Below are positions 34,405 through 43,209 of a stretch of 64,000 nt of DNA, piece after piece; positions within the stretch are counted from its first letter, which is position 1, and each line of letters begins with the position of its first letter. Source of the DNA: Longimicrobium sp. (GTDB lineage: Bacteria; Gemmatimonadota; Gemmatimonadetes; Longimicrobiales; Longimicrobiaceae); assembly GCF_036388275.1 (NCBI RefSeq), contig NZ_DASVSF010000100.1:186001-250000 (forward strand). The letters are read 5' to 3'. Below the pieces are notes generated by a model. The model worked only from the letters and a program-made list of their open reading frames with translations, searched no databases and was not told where the DNA came from. A program made the position numbers and the translations under genes.

Positions 34405-35403
34405 ATGCTGCTGAGTGTCCATCCAGAGCACCCCGAACCCGCCACGCTCGCACATGCCGCACAGGTGCTGCGCAATGGCGGACTCGTGGCGTTCCCTACC
34501 GAAACCGTCTACGGGCTGGGGGCGCACGCGCTGGATCCGGATGCCGTCGCCCGCATCTTTGCCGCGAAGGGACGCCCGGGCTACAACCCGCTGATCGTCC
34601 ACGTCGCCGATGCGGACGCGGCCCGCCGGCTCGCGTCGCAGTGGCCGGACGAGGCGCGGCGGCTGGCAGATGCATTCTGGCCCGGTCCCCTCACGCTCGT
34701 CCTTCCCAAGGACGGCGCGGTGCCCGATGCCGTCACCGCCGGGCTGCCCAGCGTCGCGCTCCGCGTGCCTGCGCATCCGGTAGCCCACGCGCTCCTGCGG
34801 GTCGCGGCCATCCCCGTCGCCGCGCCCAGCGCGAACCGCTCCACGCAGGTTTCGCCCACGACTGCCGCCCACGTGCTCGAGGGGCTGGGGGACCGTGTGG
34901 ACGTAATCGTGGACGGCGGGCCCTGCCCCGTGGGCATCGAGTCCACCGTAATCAGCCTGGCGGGCCCTCGCCCCACGCTGCTTCGCCCGGGCACCGTCTC
35001 CATCGACGACCTGCGTGCGGTGATCGGCGACGTCGCGCTCCCCTCCGCCGATCCCCACGCCGAAGCCGCCCGCCCGTCTCCCGGGATGATGGACCGGCAC
35101 TACGCCCCACGCGCCACCGTGCGCATCATCCCGCGTGAGGACCGGGACCGCGCGATCGAAGCGGCCGCGCGGGAGGTGGATGGAGGCAGGCGCATCGGCG
35201 GGCTGCTGCTCCATGACGCCGATCCGCGGATCGCGCCAGTGATCCGCATGCCCGCCGATCCCGCGGGATACGCCAGCCGCCTCTACGCCGCGCTGCACGA
35301 GCTGGACGCCGCGGGATGCGACGCCATCCTGGTCGACGCCGTTCCGGACGACCCCGCCTGGGCCGGCATCCGCGACCGCCTGCGCCGTGCGGCACACCGG
35401 TAG
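34405..35403 (+). CDS. tsaC: L-threonylcarbamoyladenylate synthase (Sua5 type)
   Basis: Makes threonylcarbamoyl-AMP for the t6A modification of tRNAs reading ANN codons. The 332-residue length fits the Sua5 form, with a TsaC-like domain plus a C-terminal domain. Seen: LRNGGLVAFPTETVYGLGAH, IFAAKGRPGYNPLIVHV (the KRP-x-NPL site), VALRVPAHPVAHALL, APSANRSTQVSPTTAAHV and STVISLAGPRPTLLRPGTVS, then the linker PSPGMMDRHYAPRA typical of Sua5. Confidence 0.95.
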   Translation: MLLSVHPEHPEPATLAHAAQVLRNGGLVAFPTETVYGLGAHALDPDAVARIFAAKGRPGYNPLIVHVADADAARRLASQWPDEARRLADAFWPGPLTLVLPKDGAVPDAVTAGLPSVALRVPAHPVAHALLRVAAIPVAAPSANRSTQVSPTTAAHVLEGLGDRVDVIVDGGPCPVGIESTVISLAGPRPTLLRPGTVSIDDLRAVIGDVALPSADPHAEAARPSPGMMDRHYAPRATVRIIPREDRDRAIEAAAREVDGGRRIGGLLLHDADPRIAPVIRMPADPAGYASRLYAALHELDAAGCDAILVDAVPDDPAWAGIRDRLRRAAHR

Positions 35404-35543
35404 CCATCCGCGTTTGGGTCAACCGACCCATCCCGGAACGAAACGATGCCGCGATCTTTGTCGTAACCACTCGCGCCGCCACAAACATCGTACGCCGTGC
35501 CGTTGCGTATCACGTTTGTAGCAGTGGAGATGCGGCAAAAAAG

Positions 35544-35575
35544 TTCTGGCGTCGGAAAGGTGGGGCTGCTACAAT
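35544..35575 (+). promoter_or_regulatory. candidate promoter of the secreted protein gene
   Basis: TACAAT (35570-35575) is a near-consensus -10 box in an otherwise AT-poor genome, about 60 bases before the ATG at 35638. A weak -35-like TTCTGG starts at 35544, but the spacing is long (20 bases), so only the -10 is convincing. Confidence 0.35.
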
Positions 35576-35637
35576 TGTGTCGCGGCAAACCCACCCCTCC
35601 CCGCCGCGGCCAATCCCACCAGCAGGACTGAACGGAC

Positions 35638-36615
35638 ATGAACTCAACTCGCAGATTCGCCACAATCGCCGCGCTCGCGGTACTGATGGGAGCCACGTAC
35701 GCCGAGTCGGCTTCGGCGCAGATCGGCGGGCGGCTTCGCGGCGCCGTCGGGCGCGTCACCGGCGGCAGGCTGAGCCTGGACCAGCTAGTCGGCGGCGACC
35801 ATCCCATCACCACCAGCCTGGAGCACGCGCGCTGGGCGGTGGACTCGCTCGACAACTTCACTCCGCGCGAGAGCAAGCGCTCCATGCTGCAGCTTCAGCG
35901 CACGCCCAACGGCGGGTTCGTGCTGCAGCCCGGCTACTGGGAGATGCACACCCAGAGCTACTGCCTGAAGGCCGGCACGCACGGCCCCGGCGGCGGCGAC
36001 GGCTACCTGTTCGCGCCCACGGCGGGCCCGGCGGAGGACGCGGTGACCACCATCCTGCGCAACTCGGTGAACCATCCCGAGATCGCCCAGAGCGACATCC
36101 AGACGCTGCTGTGGGCCATCATCGCGCGGGCGAAGTTCGAGGACCTGTCGCCGCAGCACAAGGCGACCGCCGCGCGCCTGCTGACGCCCGGCCAGCTCAC
36201 GCGCCTGAACCGCAGCGCGCTGGACCTGGTTCCGGGCGACGAGATGGGTGCCCTGATGAACCGCGTTCCCGGCCCGCTGCGGCAGATCGTGGAAGCCGAG
36301 AACCAGCTTCGCCGCATGGTGACGGACCCGGGCGCCAGCTTCGCCGAAATGGAGCGCGTGGCCGTGCTCGCAGGCGCGGTGGGCATCGGCCCCGGCAGCC
36401 GTGCGGTCCCCAGCGGCCGCTGGTCGCTGCACCCGGACGGCTACTACGTGCGCTACATTCCGCAGGGCTACAGCTACACGGTTACGCAGCTCTGGGTGCC
36501 GCAGGGCAGCCCGGCGGTGGGCAAGGAGTACGATCCGGCCACGCACATCGCGGTGCCGGGAAACACCAGCCGCCAGCGCCTGGTACAGTCCGGCCGCGCG
36601 CACCAGGGCCACTGA
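35638..36615 (+). CDS. secreted protein of unknown function
   Basis: This 325-residue protein has a clear signal peptide (MNSTRRFATIAALAVLMGA, cleavage likely after SASA or AQ). The mature part has no domain I recognise. It contains FVLQPGYWEMHTQSYCLKAG, then GGDGYLFAPTAGPAEDAV, a helical middle (IQTLLWAIIARAKFED) and a beta-like end (GYYVRYIPQGYSYTVTQLWV). One Cys only. Probably periplasmic or extracellular. Strong terminator 25 bases downstream. Confidence 0.75.
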   Translation: MNSTRRFATIAALAVLMGATYAESASAQIGGRLRGAVGRVTGGRLSLDQLVGGDHPITTSLEHARWAVDSLDNFTPRESKRSMLQLQRTPNGGFVLQPGYWEMHTQSYCLKAGTHGPGGGDGYLFAPTAGPAEDAVTTILRNSVNHPEIAQSDIQTLLWAIIARAKFEDLSPQHKATAARLLTPGQLTRLNRSALDLVPGDEMGALMNRVPGPLRQIVEAENQLRRMVTDPGASFAEMERVAVLAGAVGIGPGSRAVPSGRWSLHPDGYYVRYIPQGYSYTVTQLWVPQGSPAVGKEYDPATHIAVPGNTSRQRLVQSGRAHQGH

Positions 36616-36640
36616 GCCGCGGACGGTGATCGACTGGAAA

Positions 36641-36666
36641 CGGGCCGGCGAGCAATCGCCGGCCCG
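36641..36666 (+). terminator. 11-bp GC hairpin terminator
   Basis: CGGGCCGGCGA pairs with TCGCCGGCCCG around GCAA and is followed by ctttgtcgtc, 25 bases after the secreted-protein gene. Confidence 0.75.
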
Positions 36667-37270
36667 CTTTGTCGTCGCGCCCAGCCATCTGTCATCCAGA
36701 GGCCCAAGCGCACCGAACCAGCCCGTACGCCGCTCCACGCGGGCCGAAGGATCTAGCCGCGGAAACGTACCAGCCCGGGCGCGGCAGCGGTCACGGAAAC
36801 CCGAGACCTCGAATCCGCGGGGGCCCTCACCCGTCCGCGGCCTCGGCCCTGCTGGGGCGACTGAAGTCGCGGCAACAAGGGCCCAAAGTCCGCCTTCGCG
36901 GACTGCACGCGCAGTCGAGTGCACCAGGCCGGCCGAAGCGCAGTTCAGGTCTCCCCCTCCCCTGCGCGGCGGGGGACGGGGGCCGGGGCGGCCGGGGGGA
37001 GGGGGCTCCCGCAACATGCGACGCAGCCAGTCGAACCGCGATCGACGTTCTCCTCTCTCCCGCGCTGTTTGCGGGGGAGAGGCCGGGAGAGGGGGCGGCC
37101 GCGGCATGCGCAGGCACCGTAGCGAACCCCGATCAAAGGTCTGGTGCTGGACCGCGCGAGGGGGCCGGATCACGCGATCCAGCACCCTCGTCCGCTCCCC
37201 ATACCACACACCCGGCACGCATGCTGCCCCTGCGGACGGGATCGATCACCCGTACGCCAGAGAGTGACCC
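36667..37270. repeat. intergenic repeat block
   Basis: Holds a family D unit (about 36690-36760, gtcatccagaggcccaagcg to gaaggatctag), a family F segment (about 36851-36912, gcgactgaagtcgcggcaacaa) and palindromes such as cccctgcgcggcgggg and ctctctcccgcgctgtttgcgggggaga (about 37053-37085). No gene is credible before 37271. Confidence 0.7.
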
Positions 37271-37372
37271 ATGCCGTTCCAGGTACGCAGCGCCGGATGC
37301 ATGTTCAGCATCATCGCTTCCATCGTCCTCACCATCCTCCTCAACGTCGGCTTGCGCGCCTGCTCCGGCTGA
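37271..37372 (+). CDS. 33-residue single-helix peptide
   Basis: MPFQVRSAGCMFSIIASIVL begins a 33-residue frame with one membrane helix and two cysteines (one near each end). GAGAG lies before the ATG. It stops one base before the stop of the convergent NTR-like gene. Small hydrophobic peptides like this are easily missed; support is modest. Confidence 0.4.
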   Translation: MPFQVRSAGCMFSIIASIVLTILLNVGLRACSG

Positions 37373-37373
37373 C

Positions 37374-37823
37374 TCAGTTCTGAACGTTCGGCCGGGGCCA
37401 GCGCCGTTCGGGGTTGCCCAGGGCGCGCAGGTCCTCCGAGGCGAGCGCCGCCGGAGCCGTCCGCCTGCACACCCCGGTCGAGAGCTTGCCGTCCGCGCCT
37501 GCGTGGGCGTACACGAGGTACCGAGCACCGCGGTCGAAATCCAGCCCGCAGTCCCCTCCGCCCATGCCGGTGAGCACGACCACCTTGGGAGCAGAGACGC
37601 CCTTCCAGACTCCGTCCACGCGAAAGCCGACCATCCGCGCCGGCCGCCAGCGGCCAGGTTCGGGGCTCACCGTCGTTTCCCGGATACTGACCACGGTGCC
37701 CGTGAACACGGCAGTCGCGGACTCCAGCGCGGACTGGGGCGTCGGCGGCGGTACCACGCACCTGCATGTGCTGCAGGGCCCGGCGAACGAGAGCGCCGCG
37801 GCGAAGAGGGCGGGCAGGATCAT
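37374..37823 (-). CDS. secreted NTR/TIMP-like domain protein
   Basis: This 149-residue protein has a short signal peptide (MILPALFAAALSFAGP), then the netrin/TIMP pattern. A Cys-rich N-terminus (CSTCRCVVPPPTPQ) comes directly after cleavage, followed by ATAVFTGTVVSI, GFRVDGVWKGVSAPKVVVLT, GDCGLDFDRGARYLVYA and a late STGVCRRTAP. In TIMPs the free N-terminal Cys chelates a target metal. In bacteria such proteins occur as tissue-inhibitor-like domains of unknown target. Its ATG overlaps the stop of the GGDEF gene. Confidence 0.75.
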   Translation of the reverse strand: MILPALFAAALSFAGPCSTCRCVVPPPTPQSALESATAVFTGTVVSIRETTVSPEPGRWRPARMVGFRVDGVWKGVSAPKVVVLTGMGGGDCGLDFDRGARYLVYAHAGADGKLSTGVCRRTAPAALASEDLRALGNPERRWPRPNVQN

Positions 37824-38587
37824 GTGCTCGAAAGGAGGTGAGTGGTGGAATGCGCCTCCGGCTGCGGGCCGGGGCTCTGGCGGTGCTTGGCCTCCATGAG
37901 CGCCCGGTCGGCCGCCAGGAGAAGGTCGTCCATACCAGCCATGGGCGGCGCGAACTCGGCCACGCCGGTGCTGATGGTGAGCGGAACGCGCGCGCCGGCC
38001 CAGCGCACGTTCGCCGCGGCGACGGTGCGCCGCAGCCGCTCGGCCGTCTCGCCGGCCCGCTCGGCACCGGTATGCGGCAGGAGCGCGATGAACTCGTCGC
38101 CCCCGAAGCGCGCGAAAACGTCGGTGTCACGCAGCGCACCCCGGCAGCACTCCACCACCGCGCGGATCACGTAGTCGCCCGCCAGGTGCCCGTGCCGGTC
38201 GTTCACCTGCTTGAAGCGGTCGACGTCCAGCATCACCACCGAAAACGGCTCGCCGTAGCGAAGCGCGCGCTGCACCTGCTGCTCCACGAGGGCCACCAGA
38301 TGGCGGCGGTTGTACGCCCCGCTCAGCGGATCCACGATCGACAGCCTGCGCATCTCTTCCCGCGCCGCGCGAAGCTGCACCACCAGCCGCAGCTCCAGCG
38401 TCACGAACAGTGGCGCGCACACCGCCGGCACCAGGGCAGAAAGCGCCATCGCCGTCGCGTTCATCCCCCCGAACCACAGCACCATCATCACCGCGGTGGC
38501 CGCCACCGACGCCGCGATGGATGCAACGACGACGATGATCCCGGTCATCACGGTGCCGAAGCGGTCGAGGAGGCGCAAAAGGATCAT
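37820..38587 (-). CDS. membrane-bound diguanylate cyclase (GGDEF)
   Basis: Makes cyclic di-GMP. Starting at the ATG at 38587 it has 255 residues: two membrane helices (MTGIIVVVASIAASVAATAV and MALSALVPAVCAPLFVTLEL), a short coiled linker, and a full GGDEF domain (DPLSGAYNRRHLVALVE, MLDVDRFKQVNDRHGHLAGD, ARFGGDEFIALL). The inhibitory I-site RDTD lies five residues before GGDEF, so product feedback is likely. The frame is open to an ATG at 38815, which would add 76 residues with no clear domain. It is coupled to the secreted NTR-like gene. Confidence 0.9.
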   Translation of the reverse strand: MILLRLLDRFGTVMTGIIVVVASIAASVAATAVMMVLWFGGMNATAMALSALVPAVCAPLFVTLELRLVVQLRAAREEMRRLSIVDPLSGAYNRRHLVALVEQQVQRALRYGEPFSVVMLDVDRFKQVNDRHGHLAGDYVIRAVVECCRGALRDTDVFARFGGDEFIALLPHTGAERAGETAERLRRTVAAANVRWAGARVPLTISTGVAEFAPPMAGMDDLLLAADRALMEAKHRQSPGPQPEAHSTTHLLSST

Positions 38588-38878
38588 GAAGCGCGGCCAG
38601 GGATGATGCAGGGAGCCGGTGGCGGGGTCACGCGCGCGGGCAAACGCGACCGAACCAAATGTTGCTGCTACCCGGGCGGAGAGGCAAGCAATATCTCCCG
38701 CCACGCTCCACCCCGATGCGTCGCGAAGCGCCCGGCGCTGGATGGCCACGTTCGGGTTCTTCTGCGCCTCGGCCGGAAGCGACAGCCGGCGTTCGTCGGT
38801 CAAGAGCTCCAACACCAGCGATTCGCGCCTGGAGCGCAGCAGGTCGTCAGCGGCCAGGTACCCCCCGGACCAGCCGGG
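38588..38878. other. intergenic between the export operon and the GGDEF gene
   Basis: Could encode an N-terminal extension of the GGDEF protein on the minus strand (frame open to 38815), but the composition is not domain-like. No hairpin or repeat stands out. Confidence 0.35.
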
Positions 38879-40996
38879 TCAGGCGCGCTGCCGTTCCACC
38901 ATCCGGGCGAAGGCGCCGTCGCGGGCCATCAGCTCATCGAAGGTACCCGACTCGGCCACGCGGCCCCCATCCAGGACGTAGATGCGGTCGGCGTTGACGA
39001 TGGTGCTGAGCCGGTGGGCAATGACCAGCCGGGTGGCGTTCAGCTGCTCCAGGTTCCTCACCACCACCTCCTGCGTGCGGTTGTCGAGGGCGCTGGTGGC
39101 CTCGTCCAGGAGGATCACCCGCGGCCGGCTGACGATGGCCCGCGCGATGAGCATGCGCTGGCGCTGCCCGCCGGAGAAGTTGGTGCCCTTGTCGTTGATG
39201 AAGGTGTACATCCCCATGGGCAGCTCGCGGATCTCGTTTTCCAGGCACATCATCCGCGCCGCCCACCAGGCGTCTTCGAGGCCCAGGTTGCGGCTACCGA
39301 TGATGTTGGCGAAGATGGTTCCCACCAGCGGCTGCCCGTCCTGGAGAACTACGCCTACCTGGCGCCGCACGGAGTGCGCGTCCACCCGCGAAAGCTCGTG
39401 CCCGTCGACGAGCACCGTTCCCGACGCCGGCTGCTCGAAGCCCAGCAGCAGGCGAAGGCAGGTGGACTTCCCCGAGCCCGAGGGCCCCACCAGGGCCACG
39501 AACTCGCCGGCACCCACGCGAATGGAGACGTCGTCCAGCACCGGCGGACCGTCGGCCGCGTACCGGAATGACACGCCGCGCAGCTCCAGCTCGCCCGCCA
39601 GCTCGCCCACCTCGGGGCGCTCGTCGCCCACCTCAGGCGCGGCTTCCAAGATGGGCTTCATGCGCTCGTACACCGGCACGGTGGCGAACACCTGCGTAGC
39701 TACCGAGAGCACGCCGAAGACAGCGGCCTGGAACTGCCCGAACGCCACGTTGAAGGCCAGGAACTCGCCCACCGTGAGGTCGCCGCCCAGGGCTCCCAGG
39801 GCGGCGAACAGCACCAGGGGGGCCAGCATGGCGTAGGTGGTGTTCACCACCGCCTGCAGGTTGGCCAGCCGCTGCGAACGCATCTCAGCCTGGCGCTGCG
39901 CGGCGTAGGCCCGCGCCCACTCGCCGCGGGCGCGGGCCTCCGCGCCCGCCACCCGCAGCTTGAGGATGCCCCCGAGCAGGTCGAAGAGAAGGCTGGAGAC
40001 GCGCCCGCGCTGGTGGTGAAGCTGGCGCTGTTCGCGGATCTGCGCCCGTGCCACGGCCAGCGTCACCCCCGCCAGGGCGGCGACCAGCAGGGTCGCCACC
40101 CCGGCGAGGGACGGGCTGTAGTAGAAGAGCAGCCCGAAGCTGAAGAGGGAAAAGACAAACGAGAGGACGGCGCTGAGCACGTGCCCCGAAAGCACGCCGC
40201 GGATGGCCTCGATGCCCATGGCGCGGGCGTGCAGGTCGCCCACGCTGTAGCGGCGGAAGAACGACACAGGCAACGAGAGCAGGTGGTCCCACACCCCGCC
40301 CTGCACCGCCTGGTCGAGCTTGGCTTCCACCCGCAGCACGGCGAAGGCCCGGGCCAGGTGGAAGAGCCCGGCGGCCAGGGCGCTTCCCACCAGGGCGGCG
40401 GCCAGCGCCAGCACCTCGCCCCGGTCGCCGCGCGGCAGCGCCGACCCCACCAGCCGCGCCGTGGCCAGGGGCGCCGCCAGCCCCAGCAGCCCGGCCAGGC
40501 ACCCTACCGCCGCCACCGTGCGCAGCTCGCGCCGCGACGACCGGAGGGCGGCGCGCAGCAGGTCGCCCGCGCCCAAGGGGCGCCGCGGAAGGGGCGCGTA
40601 GAACACGAAGGCGCGCGCGTCCAGCGTGGCGGCGACGGCTCCCGTAACCGGCACCCGGGTGCCGTCCGCCGGGTCCAACAGGAGGTAGCGCGCGGTCCCC
40701 GCGGGAAGCAGCGCCACAGGGTCGCCGCCCCGGAACGCCAGCAGGGGGCCATGGTCCGCGCGCCACCACGCGTCCCTCAGCGTCACGGCCCGGTGTCTCA
40801 CCCGCGAGGCGCCGCAGATGCCCTCGACGGTGTAGGGGACCGCGGAGTGGGTGCGCCGCGGGGCGCGGAAGCCGATCTGCCGCGCGGCGCCCACCAGGCG
40901 GCAGGCGGCCAGGAGGCGGCCGTCGCGCCCCCCGGCGCCCGGCTCCGGCGTGGCGGCGCGCGCGGGGGCGCCGGCCCCATAGCCGGTGACGGTCAT
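38879..40996 (-). CDS. NHLP-type bacteriocin export ABC transporter, second subunit
   Basis: This 705-residue half-transporter has an N-terminal region of about 170 residues with no peptidase catalytic Cys, six membrane helices (for example VAAVGCLAGLLGLAAPLATA), and an ATPase with Walker A GPSGSGKST (about 504-512), signature FSGGQRQR and Walker B VILLDEATSALD. This matches the non-peptidase member of the two-ABC NHLP/NHLM peptide export systems. Its ATG overlaps the stop of the C39 transporter gene, which supports a heterodimer. It is the last gene of the minus-strand RiPP unit. Confidence 0.9.
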   Translation of the reverse strand: MTVTGYGAGAPARAATPEPGAGGRDGRLLAACRLVGAARQIGFRAPRRTHSAVPYTVEGICGASRVRHRAVTLRDAWWRADHGPLLAFRGGDPVALLPAGTARYLLLDPADGTRVPVTGAVAATLDARAFVFYAPLPRRPLGAGDLLRAALRSSRRELRTVAAVGCLAGLLGLAAPLATARLVGSALPRGDRGEVLALAAALVGSALAAGLFHLARAFAVLRVEAKLDQAVQGGVWDHLLSLPVSFFRRYSVGDLHARAMGIEAIRGVLSGHVLSAVLSFVFSLFSFGLLFYYSPSLAGVATLLVAALAGVTLAVARAQIREQRQLHHQRGRVSSLLFDLLGGILKLRVAGAEARARGEWARAYAAQRQAEMRSQRLANLQAVVNTTYAMLAPLVLFAALGALGGDLTVGEFLAFNVAFGQFQAAVFGVLSVATQVFATVPVYERMKPILEAAPEVGDERPEVGELAGELELRGVSFRYAADGPPVLDDVSIRVGAGEFVALVGPSGSGKSTCLRLLLGFEQPASGTVLVDGHELSRVDAHSVRRQVGVVLQDGQPLVGTIFANIIGSRNLGLEDAWWAARMMCLENEIRELPMGMYTFINDKGTNFSGGQRQRMLIARAIVSRPRVILLDEATSALDNRTQEVVVRNLEQLNATRLVIAHRLSTIVNADRIYVLDGGRVAESGTFDELMARDGAFARMVERQRA

Positions 40997-43209
40997 TCGG
41001 TGGCCACCAGCCGGCGGTATGGGCCGTCGCCCGCGTGGAGTTGCTCGTGGGTGCCGCGCTGCACCACGCGGCCGCCGTCCAGCACGATGATCTCGTCGGC
41101 GTCGCGAATGGTGCTCAGCCGGTGTGCCACCATCAGGCAGGTGCACCCCCGCCGGCGCAGGTTGCGGTCGACGCGCGCCTCGGTGACGGGGTCCAAGGCG
41201 CTGGTGGCCTCGTCCAGCACCAGCAGTGAGGGGTCCTGTACCAGCGCCCGGGCGATCTCCAGCCGCTGCCGCTGCCCGCCGCTCCAGTTGGCGCCCCGCT
41301 CGGCGACGCGGGCGTCGTAACCGCCCGGGCGTGCCATGATGTCGTCGTGGATGCAGGCGTCGCGCGCGGCGGCCATCACCCGCTCCAGGGGCACGTCGCG
41401 GTCCCATAGCGTGAGGTTTTCGCGCACCGTGCCCTCGAACAGGAAAACCTCCTGGTCCACCACGCTCACCGACTTCACAAGCGCCGTGCGCGGAAGCCCG
41501 CTTCGCGGGGTGCCATCCACCAGCACAGCGCCACTCCACGGCTCGTACAGCCCCGCCACCAGCCGCGAAAGGGTCGACTTGCCGCTTCCCGTGCGCCCCA
41601 CGAGGGCCACGCGCGCCCCGGGCTTGAGGCGAAGGTGGAAGCCGCGGATCAGCGGCGGGTCCACCGGGCTGAACCCGAAGGTGACATCGCGAAGCTCCAG
41701 CGCGCCCGCCAGCCGCGCCGGCGCCCCGGGCGACTCCTCCAGCCCCGCCCGCTCGTCGAGCACGGGCTCGTTCATGAGCACGTCGTCCAGGCGCCGCATG
41801 TCGCCCTCGGCGGTCTGGATGCGGCCGGCCAGGCTCACCAGCCGGTTGGCGGGCGCCAGGAAGCTGGCCATCAGCACCTGGAACGCCACCAGGCCGCCCA
41901 GGCTCAGGTCGCCGCGCACCACCTGCATTCCCCCGATGCCCAGCACGAGGGCCGCGTTCAGCGCCGCCAGGAGGGGGGGCAGCGCCTCGAGAAGGTGGGT
42001 GGAGGCGGTGAGCTCCTGCCGCACGTTCAGCAGCCGCGCCTGGTAGCCCGCCCAACGCGCGAACATGTCCGACTCGCTGGCGGTGGCCTTCAGGGTTTCG
42101 ATCATCCGCAGTCCCAGCAGCGCCGTGCCGGTGAGCTTCATTTCTTCCTGCAGCATGCGGTGGCTGGCGTCGGTGCGGCGTCTTCCCACCCAGCGCAGCG
42201 CCACTACGTTCAGCGACGCCACCGCCACCCCCACCACCGTCAGCTGTACGCTGTACCGCACCATCAGCAGGAGGAAGAACACGACCAGGGCGCCCGAGAG
42301 CGCGTTCATGGCCAGGTCGCGGTACAGGAACCGCGCGACGCGGTCGTTCAGCGGAACCCGCTCGCTGATGGCGCCCGTGTAGTTGACGTCGAAGAACTGG
42401 ATGGGAAGGCGCAGGACATGCCAGAGGAAGCGGCGTGAACTCTGCACGGCCAGGCGGTTCTCCAGCCGCAGGAGGCCGCTGGTCTGCACCCAGGTGAGCG
42501 TTCCCGCGGCGAGCGCGGCGAGCGCCATCGCGCCCAGCAGCGGCGCCAGCCAGTCGCGCCGGTCCGCCAGCAGCACGTGGTCCACCAGCACGCGGGAAAA
42601 GGCGGGCGCCACCAGGTCCACCGCCATCAGCGCCAGCGCGGCGAGCACCACCAGCATCAGCCCATCCCGCGCCTGCGCGGCGCGGCGGCGCAACGACCGA
42701 AGGGGGTGGGGCGCCTCGCCCCCCGGGCGGAAGCCGGGGCCGGGCTCGAAGGCCAGCACCACGCCGGTCATCGATTGGTCGAGCTCGGCGCGGGTGACGG
42801 TGCGCGGGCCCGTGGCCGGGTCATTCACGCGGACGCCCCCGCCGCGGGTGAACCCCTCGACGACCAGGAAGTGGTTGAAGTTCCAGTGCACCACCACCGG
42901 CGGCGCCAGGTGGCGCAGCCCCTCGGGCTCGGCGCGAAAGCCCTGCGCGTTCAGCCCGTACTCGCGCGCTACGCGAAGGATGCTGGCCGCCCGCGCACCG
43001 TCGCGCGACACGCCGCACGCACGCCGCAGTTCGCTGGTGGACACCCAGCGGCCGTAGTGCGCCAGCACGATGGCCAGCGAGACGGCGCCGCACTCCAGGG
43101 CGTCCATCTGCAGGATGGTGGGGGTGCGCACCCGCCGGGGCGCCAGGCGCGCGGCGGTCGCGCGAAGCCGGGAAAGGGGCACCCGCACGTCAGCGCCCGT
43201 CCCCGGCAC
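40993..43209 (-). CDS. NHLP-type export ABC transporter with C39 leader peptidase
   Basis: 738 residues: a C39 peptidase domain, six membrane helices, and an ATPase. Peptidase residues are all visible: oxyanion Gln34 and catalytic Cys40 in ILQMDALECGAVSL, His113 in NFNHFLVVEG, Asp130 in RVNDPATGPR. ATPase: Walker A GRTGSGKST (538-546), signature WSGGQRQR, LLVLDEATSALD. C39 enzymes cut after GG, GA or GS, and the precursor leaders in this locus end in AGA or GGS, a match. Start is a GTG at 43209 (20-base overlap with the HlyD gene) or a GTG at 43188. Confidence 0.93.
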   Translation of the reverse strand: MPGTGADVRVPLSRLRATAARLAPRRVRTPTILQMDALECGAVSLAIVLAHYGRWVSTSELRRACGVSRDGARAASILRVAREYGLNAQGFRAEPEGLRHLAPPVVVHWNFNHFLVVEGFTRGGGVRVNDPATGPRTVTRAELDQSMTGVVLAFEPGPGFRPGGEAPHPLRSLRRRAAQARDGLMLVVLAALALMAVDLVAPAFSRVLVDHVLLADRRDWLAPLLGAMALAALAAGTLTWVQTSGLLRLENRLAVQSSRRFLWHVLRLPIQFFDVNYTGAISERVPLNDRVARFLYRDLAMNALSGALVVFFLLLMVRYSVQLTVVGVAVASLNVVALRWVGRRRTDASHRMLQEEMKLTGTALLGLRMIETLKATASESDMFARWAGYQARLLNVRQELTASTHLLEALPPLLAALNAALVLGIGGMQVVRGDLSLGGLVAFQVLMASFLAPANRLVSLAGRIQTAEGDMRRLDDVLMNEPVLDERAGLEESPGAPARLAGALELRDVTFGFSPVDPPLIRGFHLRLKPGARVALVGRTGSGKSTLSRLVAGLYEPWSGAVLVDGTPRSGLPRTALVKSVSVVDQEVFLFEGTVRENLTLWDRDVPLERVMAAARDACIHDDIMARPGGYDARVAERGANWSGGQRQRLEIARALVQDPSLLVLDEATSALDPVTEARVDRNLRRRGCTCLMVAHRLSTIRDADEIIVLDGGRVVQRGTHEQLHAGDGPYRRLVATE

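Noticed and set aside
38879..42055. Single 1058-codon frame joining the two ABC transporters
   Set aside because: The first third reads the C39 transporter gene out of frame; the second transporter has its own ATG at 40996 overlapping the upstream stop.
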